Source: Haliclystus octoradiatus (taxonomy: Eukaryota; Cnidaria; Staurozoa; Stauromedusae; Haliclystidae). Taken from it: DNA of 64,000 nt. A program made the position numbers and the translations under genes. The stretch's first letter is position 1, and each line of letters opens with the position of its first letter. Of the stretch, positions 12,544 to 24,500 are shown in pieces. The notes beneath the pieces were generated by a model that saw only the letters and a list, made by a program, of their open reading frames with translations, had not been told where the DNA came from and did no database searches. The stretch covers positions 16,599,751-16,663,750 of the forward strand of contig OU744447.1 in assembly GCA_916610825.1 (NCBI GenBank), given 5' to 3'.

Positions 12544-15500
12544 TGTATGTATGTATGTATGTATGTATGTATGTATGTATGTATGTATGTATGTATGTAT
12601 GTATGTATGTATGTATGTATGTATGTATGTATGTATGTATGTATGTATGGATGGATGGATGGATGGATGGATGGATGGATGGATGGATGGATGGATGGAT
12701 GGATGGATGGATAGATGTATGTATGTATGTATGTATGTATGTATGTATGTATGTATGTATGTATGTATGTATGTATGGATGGATGGATGGATGGATGGAT
12801 GGATGGATAGATGTATGTATGTATGTATGTATGTATGTATGTATGTATGTATGTATGGATGGATGGATGGATGGATGGATGGATAGATGTATGAATGTAT
12901 GTATGTATGTATGTATGTATGTATGTATGTATGTATGGATGGATGGATGGATGGATGGATGGATGGATGGATAGATGTATGTATGTATGTATGTATGTAT
13001 GTATGTATGTATGGATGGATGGATGGATGGATGGATGTATGTATGTATGTATGTATGTATGTATGTATGTATGTATGTATGTATGTATGTATGTATGTAT
13101 GTATGTATGTATGTATGTATGGATGGATGGATGGATGGATGGATGGATGGATGGATGGATGGATGGATGGATGGATGGATGGATGGATGGATGGATGGAT
13201 AGATGTATGTATGTATGTATGTATGTATGTATGTATGTATGTATGTATGTATGTATGTATGTATGGATGGATGGATGGATGGATGGATGGATAGATGTAT
13301 GTATGTATGTATGTATGTATGTATGTATGTATGTATGGATGGATGGATGGATGGATGGATGGATGGATGGATAGATGTATGTATGTATGTATGTATGTAT
13401 GTATGTATGTATGTATGTATGTATGTATGTATGGATGGATGGATGGATGGATGGATGGATAGATGTATGTATGTATGTATGTATGTATGTATGTATGTAT
13501 GTATGTATGTATGTATGTATGTATGTATGTATGTATGTATGTATGTATGTATGTATGTATGTATGTATGTATGTATGTATGTATGTATGTATGTATGTAT
13601 GTATGATAGATAGATAGATAGTAGTTTATTTTGAGACATGTAAACAACTTAATACAATTTTCAAGTGGCTATTATAACTTATGTAGGTTAAAAGGCTATA
13701 TGGTTTTTCTAGGTATAATTGCAGTTGTTTCTTGATGTCTATCAGGTTATTTTAAACTGTTGATTAATTATGTTCGCAATAAGTTCATTACTTCTTGTTT
13801 ATATTGGTATTTATTATAATTTTCTAAGTGATTATATTTATTTAGCAACTGTGCTCCACGGAAGGAGAAAGAACGTTTTCCGCGGTCAGTATGTACACAT
13901 GGAAGTATAAATGATTTTCTTCTAGTGTTATAATTTGAATTAGCTTTGGTAAAAAGAGATTGTAAATTAGCGCCATTACTGCCTAAAATTGATTTGTGAG
14001 CTGTTGTAGCTGTTCTTAATTCAACAATTTGCTCAATTGTCAGCCAGTTCAATTGTTTTAATGCGTCTTCCATTCGTGAATGTTTTCTTTTCCCTATGAT
14101 TAATTTGGCTGCCCAATTTTGTATTCCAATCTGTACCCTACGCAATTGAGTTTTTGTACATGATGAAAATACTTCAAGAGCATATAAGCTTGGTTCTACA
14201 ATTTTTGATTCAACAAGTCGGGTAAAATGATGTTTTGGAATATACCGACGTTGTTTTGCTATTGCTGATATTCGATGTGATGCTGTCTTTAAGATTTGGT
14301 TGATGTGTTGCTTGTAGCTCATATCTTTGTCGAATGTGATACCAAGGTTTCGAGCAGAAGGGGTATAGGAAAGAGTTTCATTGTTTATTTTTAGCAGTGG
14401 CAGTTGCGTATTTGCTACTTTCTTATGAACAATGGATAGAATTTGTGTTTTCTTGGCATTGAGTAAAAGCGAATTTGAGTTGAACCAGGACGTAAGTGTT
14501 TGTAAATCAGCATTTATTTTTGATTCTATTTCAGGTAGTGAGCCTGGGTTTTTTGGATTGTACTTATACAGGATTTGCGTGTCGTCTGCAAATTGTCCAA
14601 CAGTGCCAGATGATATGGCATTGGGTAGGTCATTTACGTAAATAAGGAATAGTAGTGGCCCAAGTATGGATCCTTGGGGAACTCCACAAGTTAATATAAC
14701 TTCACTAGAATAAATATTGTCTACTTTCACTACTTGCTTCCTTGCAGTAAGATAAGATCGCATCCATTCCAAGGCTTTGTCTGAGAGTCCAAATAATTTC
14801 AGTTTATGGAGCAAAATGTTATGTTGAAGACTATCAAAAGCTTTTGATAAATCCATTAATAAAAGTAGCGATACCTGATGTTCATCCATTGTTTTGAAAA
14901 TTTCTTCGGTGATATTTAAGAGAGCTGTTATTGTCGATCTTCCGAGTCTGAAACCATGCTCATACTTATTTAAGATTGGTGCGATGAACGGATATAGTTG
15001 AACATACGCCACTCTTTCCAGAATTTTGACAACAGTGATAATAGGGCTAATGGGCGATGCTGGTTTGGCGTTGAGGCTGCTGGTGTTTTTGGAATTGGAT
15101 TTACAATAGTGTTCTTGAATATTGTTGGAAAGGTAGATGTTTTTAATGAAAGGTTGATCAGTTGAGTGAGTGGTGTAGCAATGGCTGGTAATGCAGCTTT
15201 AATAACAAAACCATTCAGTCCATCATCACCCGGTGCCTTCCAATTTGGAAGCATGCCAACAGCTTTGATTGTATCAATCACCGATATTTCAGTGAAGTTG
15301 AATTGTTGATCATTTTGTTGAATATTGTCGTAGGATGGAGTTGTGTGTGTGATCTCCTTGATATTTTGTCCAACTTCCCTGAAGAAAGTATTGATTTCAT
15401 CTAGCTCTGCTTAAGTAGTAGCTGTACATTTTTGTTTTGTCTTCTTTGTTAATCTTTTAATTAAATCCCATACCTCTTTCATGTTACTTCCACATTCCAT

Positions 15501-18500
15501 AAATTTAGTTTTGTTGTATTCAATCTTTGCTCTTTGCAAGTCAGTATTCACTTGATTTCGTACCTGGCGATATGATTCCCAATCGTGTCGTTGTTTTGTT
15601 CTCATAGCCTTATAGCGCATTTTGTTGCGTTTTTTCAGTGCATTTCTTAGCTCTATTGTCATCCATGGTGCATAATTTGGATGCAGGGCAATGACCTTTT
15701 CAGGAGCGTGTTTGTTTAGCGCTACTTTTAATATTGTTTGTAAATTTTCAGCAGCCAATTGTACGTCATTTGTATGTATAGCTGACGTAAAAACTGACAT
15801 ATCACTGTTTATCAAATCGTTGCAAAAGTCTTCTCGGCAAAATGTTTTGTATGATCGAGTGCATTTCAATGATTTTTTGGCATATTTATTTTTGTCCAGG
15901 GTTACTATGGTTACTAAACCAAGATGATCAGAGCTGCACACATCCTCTGGTGTGCATTTAGTTATGTTGGATTTAAAGGAGTGTGAAGTGATAAGATAGT
16001 CAATTGAAGTTTGAATTTGATGTGTTATGCGTGTCGGAGCAGTGTTATGCGAGTGTAAATCAAATTGATCCTATGTCTCCATTAGCATAGTTCTGGAAGG
16101 AGAATGTTTTAAATGGTCTATATTAAAATCCCCAGCCATGATGAATGCACATCCCTTTTCTGTCAATGCTTCTGCTGTCGTACGGATATTTTCAATGGCT
16201 TGTAAGTAATTATCATTGCGTGGATTGTAACAATCTATTATGTAGATACTGTCACTGCTTGAAGTATATAGTTGTACTGCTAATTGTTCATATTGGATAC
16301 CCTTTGCTTGCTTCGTCAATGTTAGGTCAATTTTTAATTTTAAGTTATTTTTGTAAAATATGGCTGTACCACCATGTCTACCGTCTCTGTCATTTCTGTA
16401 TAAGTTGTAACCAGATATATTGCAATCCATTGATTCAGGTTGGAGCCATGTCTCTTGTAGTAGTAGTATGTCAATTTTATGGTGTACAATGAATACTTGC
16501 AGTTCTGCTAGTCTTACAGATGTTAAGCATTGGGCATTGATAGAGAGTATACTAAGAATTTTGTTATCTGTTTCTTTTGCATTAGCGGTGGTGGTAGTCA
16601 TAATTTCAATGGGTGCTGTTTTATTGAGTCATTGATGGTCGTCTGCATTCTGAGATACATTTTGGTTGAGGTTTTTTACTTGCGTCAGTTGTAAACTCCT
16701 TACAATCCACTTCTCTTTTTCATCTGTTAAGTCTTCATTCCTCTTCTTACATTCAACTCGAAGTTCCAAGTGGAGTTTTTGTTCTACAATGGTATAGTCT
16801 GGCGAAAAGTATATCCCTTCAGTAGCGATAGAAGTTTTAAGCTTTTTTGCTGATGTTAACATTGTCTTCTTTCCTTCAATTGTTCTTAATTTCACTTGGA
16901 TCGGTTGGGTCCGGAGGCCATCAGCTTTTCCTAGTCTTTTTGTGTATTCAATTTCGACATCTATGTTTAAGGCGTCTTTGTATATTACAGTTATTAACCT
17001 TTTGTCAGACAGTTCCTGGTCAGGTTCTAATCCTTGAACAATGACATTGAGCTTACGTTTCTCTCTTTCCTGGATATTTTTAATTGTTTTTTCGTTCAAT
17101 TGTTGTTGATTTTGTATACTGAGTACTGCCGTATGCCGTACTACTGTATGTATGTATGTATGTATGTATGTATGTATGTATGTATGTATTTATGTATTTA
17201 TGTATGTATGTATGTATGTATGTATGTATGTATGTATGTATGTATGTATGTATGTATGTATGTATGTATGTATGTATGTATGTATGTATGTATGTATGTA
17301 TGTATGTATGTATGTATGTATGTATGTATGTATGTATGTATGTATTTATGTATGTATGTATGTATGTATGTATGTATGTATGTATGTATGTATGTATGTA
17401 TGTATGTATGTATGTATGTATGTATGTATGTATGTATGTATGTATGTATGTATGTATTTATGTATGTATTTATGTCCAGAGCAGTCATCTCTGCCAATTG
17501 GAGTGTGGCAGCTTTAAAAAACATATCATTGGAATCAGTATCATCCAAATATGGTTATGACGAAGGCCTTGGTTTTTTAGACTTTGCTTCCTGTTTCTCG
17601 CATCAAATTAAAATAAATCTTTCTCCTATGATTTAGCTTTGTGCTGTGAAAATGAAGAAATTTAGGCTTCTCATTTTTCGCCATGATTAAACTTTTGTAG
17701 CTTTTACTTTTGATATGAAAAACATATTAATAAATGATATTAATAAATAATATTGCTTACCTAAATGATTTCTGGGAATCAGATTTATCAACTCGTTTCT
17801 GTTAAAATAATTTTAGCTTGGTGTTCTATTTTGAATAGCTAACATACACTTTCTGAACAATTTAGTTACTGTTAAACTAAATCAGCCCAAAGTAACCTAG
17901 CAACGCAGGGGACACATTGCCAGTGATTGTATAATCAAAATGAGAAACACTTTCTTAAATAAAGTAGATTTTAATCAGAAAAACATTGTATATAATGCTA
18001 CTTGAATATAATTTATTGAAGTATTCATATATTTTTCTTTTACAGTCGTTAAGACTGAATTAGAATCCCAGCCGAAATCAAATATTATCCCCATTTGAAT
18101 TCTTGACGAATATTTTCTGTGACAAAGGCTCACTGGAATTAAATTGGTTATATACGGGTTGAGTGTTACAGGACCAATTAAATGATTTGACACATCCAGG
18201 CAAAGAGATTATAGATACAATTAGTCTTATAAGTATTCTAGTGGTTAAGAAAATAAGAGTAATTGAAGGATAACGTATGAATTTAAATAATATAATATGT
18301 TGACGGTAGAAGTACCTTAAGAATTCGTTGATATTTTTCAAGACGTCTCTGCAGGTATTGGATGCTTTGATTAGTCTTCTGATTTCGTTTTTCAAAGTTT
18401 AATTTTGTTCTATAAATATATTATCATTAACAATAGTCACATCATTTAAAAACAGGAACTGATATATTTTCAACAGCAGCTATTACGATCTCACTATAGT

Positions 18501-21500
18501 CTCTGATAAATTGAGTGAGAGCATTTGTAGGAGTCCTGCAATCCTACATTCCAGAAGGATAGAACAAATTCAAAAGAAAATGATTTTAATGATATATTGG
18601 TCAAATATCACCAACAAAAATTCAGAAGAAAATGTTGAAATGCCTGTAGGACTCCATAAGGCTATTGAAATTCAGTATTAGGATTTTAATGAAAGTTCCA
18701 TTTGTTCTATTTGATAGTAATATTTATTAGTCTTATTTTTGAGCTACTTTGAGAGACAACAATTTAGAGTTAAATATTACTTCAATTTTATATATAAGTG
18801 TCCTTAGAGTGTGGGCATACATAATGGATGTCACTCACGCAATCAGACTGTCACAAATGTGGGATCATGGGAACCTGGTTCTCAGAAAACAAGCATAAAT
18901 TCAGAAAGTTTTCAATTCTAAAGGTGGCTTTTTAATTTTATACAGTAATATGATTTTTGGATTTCAAAGATTCTTTTCTTTGGTATGTATTCATGTTATC
19001 ACAAATTCACAATCATTGAAACCAATTTAAGTCACATTCCAAAACATTGGTTACATTTCTTCAGGATTCTAAATCCTTTTAAATTAATCTCAAAAAGTTT
19101 CAATCTGACAACGTGATTCAGAAAGGCTCAAGCCTTTATGACATCCTGCATACAATTGTACCTGAAATCATGCAACTCGCACATGTCTGGCAGTATCAGA
19201 AAAATTCTGAAAAGTTGGTATATCCCTTACTTTGAATTACTAGATTCTGCTTCAGCACATTGCAAATAATCCTTGACACTTTCTAGACAATTATAAATAA
19301 GAACATTAATAATCAGTCAACAAGTTATATAATTACCTTCAATTTTTGATAAAAGGAACTATTCCTACCACTTACAATTATCCAAATGTAGTCATCTGGG
19401 TACAATTATAATAAGAAGATATCTAGTCAAATATGGTAAATAGATTTTATTCAGCAGAAATACCACTTACTTCTACCATTCGAATCTGACAAAAATTTTT
19501 TTTAAAAATAATTTATTTAATATACAGTTGAACTTGCCTAATCCCCCCCCCCCCCTCTGGTACAGATAAAAATTGGGAAATTAAGTGAGGTGGGATATTA
19601 AGTGAGGTAGGAATATGAGAGTTTCTATGGAGATTCGAAAATAGAAATCAGTTTTACGTGGGGATATTCAGCAAGGTGGGACATTAACAGAGGGATATTA
19701 ACCGAGTGCCCGGATAAATATAATATAAATTGGACAGTTAATAGGTATATTATTTACCAGTGCTATCAGATATCAGTTATTCCTTTTGAGCCATTTAAAA
19801 AACGCAACTCACCATCCCGTCTTGTTTGAAGATCAATTAATAATTCTTTGGTTTTATAAATTTTCCGCTTCAACTTATCAATTTCTTGCTTGCTTTTCTA
19901 TAATAATAGTCAACAGAATCAACATCAAAGCTAGATGTAAATCACACGAAGAGGAAAACCTGCTAATGCAGAAATAAAGGTTAAAAGGCAATCACAATGC
20001 CAAAATAGATTATGTAAACAAAAAATAAATGACAGTCCTGAATTAAGTTTATGCATGAGAATAAAGTTCAGTCAAGATGGAGGAAAACCCTTAAAAACAT
20101 ATCAAAACAATAGAGTAGATTAGTGTTTTCTCTGTTTTGGAGCTGATAGAAAAGGAGGGATTTCTCATGCCTGAAACTTTTCAAGACAATATAGAGTTTA
20201 TAATTCAGCTCCAGGGTGCTGTGTTCATAATTCTAAACAAGATTACTGACAGCAATCTTTGCTGGTCCACCATCAATATTGTGACATACAAAATAGTTGG
20301 TGGTTGATAAACTCCAGCATCTAGCAGCATCAGTCAGTGATTAAAATATTTGTTAGAATTTAAGGTTATAGAATTGAGACAGCCGTTAGTCAGAATTTCA
20401 CACATTTATTTTGCGATCATCACACGGTTAAACCGTTGGATGGTTGTAAAGTAAATGTATGAAACTCTATGTAATTGAAAAGGCTTTTGCCTCATCTTTG
20501 CCTCAATTCTATATTATGCTCTGTTTTAACAAACATTGAGGAGCACTTTCAAGTACATGTGTTGATCCTATACTATATTGGAATAAGGTCATAAAGTTTC
20601 TTGAAGTACAGAATTTTTAAGATACGTATTACCCTTTACGTATAGTTTCATAATTTGATAATAATTTCAACTAGCAAGGGTTTTTGTATTTTTCTTTTGA
20701 TAAACTACCTTACATGTACCTCATTATCAATATTTTGAGAACCGTCAACTTCATCTCCAGTGTCATAAGCGCTACCTGCACCATCCAACTGTAAAGAAAA
20801 AGGCACCATGAAAAACAAAAATGTTTGACATTTAAAAAATAATCAAGACGAGATATAGTGTATTCCCAATAAGCTCCCTTACAGTTTCTTGTATCTATTG
20901 TTAGCCAGGGGAATAAACAACATTTATTTCATTTAAAAACGTATGTTGATATATCCACAGGTTTTCCCAATGTTGGGACAAGATAGATGACTCCAGCAGA
21001 AGAACGTTCTGGCATGCTTGTGAAACCAACTTAAATTCAAGAATCGATTCACAAGGATATAGAAATGCTACTACTGCACTCAGTCATGTAATTGTAAATC
21101 ATTCATAATTTTTTTATATAACTGAGCAGGGTCTGACAAAATGTTTTACCTTCTGCAAACTTCAACTTTTCAGAGAAACGTTTGAGTAGTTTTACTGACA
21201 TAAAACGTAAAAACAAAATTTATTTTTCATATTTTTCTAATTATTTTAGCCTTATATCCAGTATTTTGCTTTTTCCTTCTGAATTTTGCTAGCCTTCCGC
21301 AAACTCGGTTTCCGAGTTTCCAGACTTTGTCGGACCCTGTAATTGAGTTTCTATTAAACTGTATTTCAAAGAAGTGTATTTGGAAAGCCATTCATAGATA
21401 TCACAGTTGGCAATACCTAGTACCAAGTACCCAGTTTATAGAACATACAACATCTTAAAAAGGATTACAACACTTTCCATCCTATCTCGGACAATCAGCG

Positions 21501-24500
21501 TGAAGGGATTTCTGTCCACAGAATTTTTACCAAAGTTGGACTACATGTCTGTATTAAACAGCATTTAAAGATATAAAGACAATTACATCACAGTATGACC
21601 ACTGTTAACTAAATGTGTTAGGTTTGAGTTGTCACTGGCAGGGTCAGAAAATAAATGGGAATCCTACAATTCTAGATTGCAGAAGGCATGAGAAGAAAGT
21701 TTATAGGTCAAACACTATACTATTTATTTTGATTTATAGGTCAAACATTCAATAACAATCTGAAGAAAATGTTGTGGGATTCCAGAAGGCTAAAGGTTTG
21801 TGATACCCTCATCACTGGATTGTCCTGTAGTTCAGCTTCCATGTCACATTTTAGAGCAGAAAAACACACTAACCGATTCATCAACACTTGAGGCATCAAC
21901 AAGAATAAACTGTTCTGATGTATCTGTCATGCTGCGAGGACGTTGCCCTGGAATTTCTGGGACACCAAGTCGACTTGTGACAGAATCACTTGAGCTAATT
22001 TGAGAAGCAGCTTGGTTTCCTTCCGATGATTTTCTCTGTCGTTTGCCATCTTTTAACCTGATGAGACACAATACAGAACAAAGAATCAAATCCCAGTCTC
22101 ATGCTAGCCCCGCAGATATTCTCTCAAATAATTACTGATGAACTACATCTTTGAAGTTGACGAGATGAGAACCCACTTTCTCAGCATAAAGCGAATCTGT
22201 AGTCAAGTAAGTCTTAATTAAAAACATATTGGATTTCCATTTTCATTTGAAATTAAATTGCTAATAATATTCCTAGAGGACATTCCTTTATTTTACTATA
22301 AATTTCATAGTGAAATACCACTGGAATATTTAAAAGGAATTCATTCATTACAAATGCTTCATTATTTTTATTATTACTATAATATATTATAATTCCTATT
22401 TGTTATCTAAAAAAAACATGATGGTCTTACATTGGTCTTTCTTTCTTTTTAGGCGAAAGATGGCCACCGTTATAAGAAGGAGACAATTCATTCACAATGC
22501 CACTAGAAAGTCGCTTTGAATCAGTTGAAGGAATAACCTGAAATTTCAAATGAAACAAAAGTGAAAACAAATAACAAAATAATATCGATGAAGCTCTTCT
22601 TAAATGATGGTACTGTATTGTGGGAGAATCCAATAATTTAACCGGATAAATAAATAAAAGCAATTATGAAAAGCAAATCAATTTACTCCTGATCTTTGAT
22701 GTGTAACTTAAATTTTGAATTTAATAAAGCCACATCTGGTTGATTTATATTGTCAAAGGGAGTAAATTTATAAAGATACAGCCAAGAAGCTGCATCATAC
22801 GTGCAAATAGTCTTCTAATGGAATAAGAAAGTCAACTAGATCTATTAACTGACTTTGGCTAAATAATATCATACTTAAGAATTATAGAAGCATATATGAG
22901 ATAATGACACACCTCCAAACCATCCTGATTGCTTTTGCTGATTTTAATTCCAAATCGTTTCTTGAGACCTAACAATTACAAACAAATAAGCAACAATGTA
23001 GCCTATAGTTTGAGCACTTCTCTAGATCTGAATTCTAAATCTGAAATACACATATAGTAGTCTATTTTAGAAACAACACTCACATCACCTGCGGTACATA
23101 CATGCAGTAGAAAAATTCAAAATCAACCAACCTAAATCATTAACATTAGTCAACATCAGGGTGAATACCAGGGTCAACGTAACCAGGTAGGTGTAACCAG
23201 GGTCTGACAAAAGTAGGAATCCTACATTTCAGAAGGTTAGACCAAATTCAGAAGAAAATTGATGTTTTTAATGATTTATTGGTTAAACATCAACAAAAAA
23301 TTTCAAAAGTTGAGATTGCTCTAGGATTCCAGACTTTTGTCAGACATTGAACATAGCCCTGTTAATATTACTTTTAATATCCCTATCCACTTAATATCAC
23401 TAATTTTTCAAAACAAGCTCCTATCAAACTCAACTATTTTACTTCAGTTAATAACGTTAATAACCTGTTTATTATCATGATTTGTTGGTGCCCCAGGACA
23501 GTGATAGTGAACACGGTACTAAATTTTTTGTTTGATGGAAAATTTGAGATTATCATTAACATCACTGTAAAGTTAGCTAGACTTAAGTATCAGAATTGTA
23601 TTTCAGACCAAATAAAAATGAAGTCTAAGAAGCAAATATGTACTAGTTTAAAAGAGGATTTCATGTTATGACTCTGTAAGGAAACAATACAAAATAAAAT
23701 AATAAATAGATCTTTTGTTTACCTTTCAAACTTAAACCAGAAGGAGACAATGAAGCACCAACGTTATGAGATTTATTTTGTTTTGTTTGAGAAATAATAT
23801 GAATATTATCCAGTGACAGAGAACGGATCTTCCTAGTGGCTTCTAATCAAATAGAAAATTACCAGGCAAAGATTAGATAAGAATATATAAAGCAGATCAA
23901 AATAATAGAATTAAATTGTGAACGTTCTAATAGATAAGAATTTGAATAATAATGCGAATTAAGGCTATACAATGTTCAATATATTGCATTTAAATTATTA
24001 TAGTTGACAAACAACAGCAAGAGAAATATATAGTGGAAATAAAGAATATAAGTTTAGCTTACGAGGGCTGTGGCATTGCTTGAAGGAGAACATTATATAT
24101 AGATTAGCATCATTATAACACAGTAAATCTCTTCAAAATCAAAAATATTAACATAAACTAGCTCATCTCCAAGGAGTTATAATAAATAATTCATAATTAA
24201 AACACCACAGCTTGATTTTTATTCTATAAACCACCCTACAATAGAGACAATACTCAACCGTTCTCAATCACGTACAATAATACTAAACCAATGGCTGTAT
24301 AAAATTTTAGAGTAATATAACTATTCAGACAATAACATGTTTGAATAATGCTTAACAAGTTTGTGTCAGGAAATAGATTTATTGACATTTAAAAATTATT
24401 TTTATATTTGAAGAAATTATCATTTACAGATGCCAAGGAAATTCATTAATTATTTACAATATAATGGATTATTATTACCATCAAGTTTCTCAAAATTATT

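Larger units (their letters stand above)
13614..17143 (-). mobile_element. Non-LTR retrotransposon (LINE, CR1/jockey-like), 5'-truncated and decayed
   Basis: Minus-strand order: ORF1-like protein (17143-16629), then ORF2 with APE-type endonuclease (16601 onward) and reverse transcriptase, then a short 3' end and a (TATC)n tail at 13605-13617. Both ends touch (ATGT)n arrays, which suggests insertion into a pre-existing tetranucleotide array. ORF2 carries an in-frame TAG near 16071, a TAA near 15411 and a frameshift near 15010, so this copy cannot move by itself. Clade placement is by general RT character only. Confidence 0.85.
12182..18315 (-). other. Largest TMCC intron, host of the tetranucleotide arrays and the LINE
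   Basis: About 6.1 kb. In order it contains a palindromic MITE (12294-12472), the composite ATGT/ATGG array, a LINE of about 3.5 kb on the minus strand, a second (ATGT)n array, the 38-nt exon-like segment and AT-rich sequence. The flanking exons are both in phase 0. Confidence 0.75.

Noticed and set aside
12469-13647. Long open frames of 392 and 383 residues ([16 protein letters not shown]) on the minus strand and MYVC/MDGW frames on the plus strand
   Set aside because: They are pure translations of the ATGT/ATGG tetranucleotide array. A 4-base unit without stop codons stays open in several frames on both strands; there is no gene-like composition or splice context.
17034-17636. Plus-strand frame of 200 residues across the second (ATGT)n array
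   Set aside because: It is antisense LINE ORF1 joined to a translated microsatellite and intron sequence; no domain is present.
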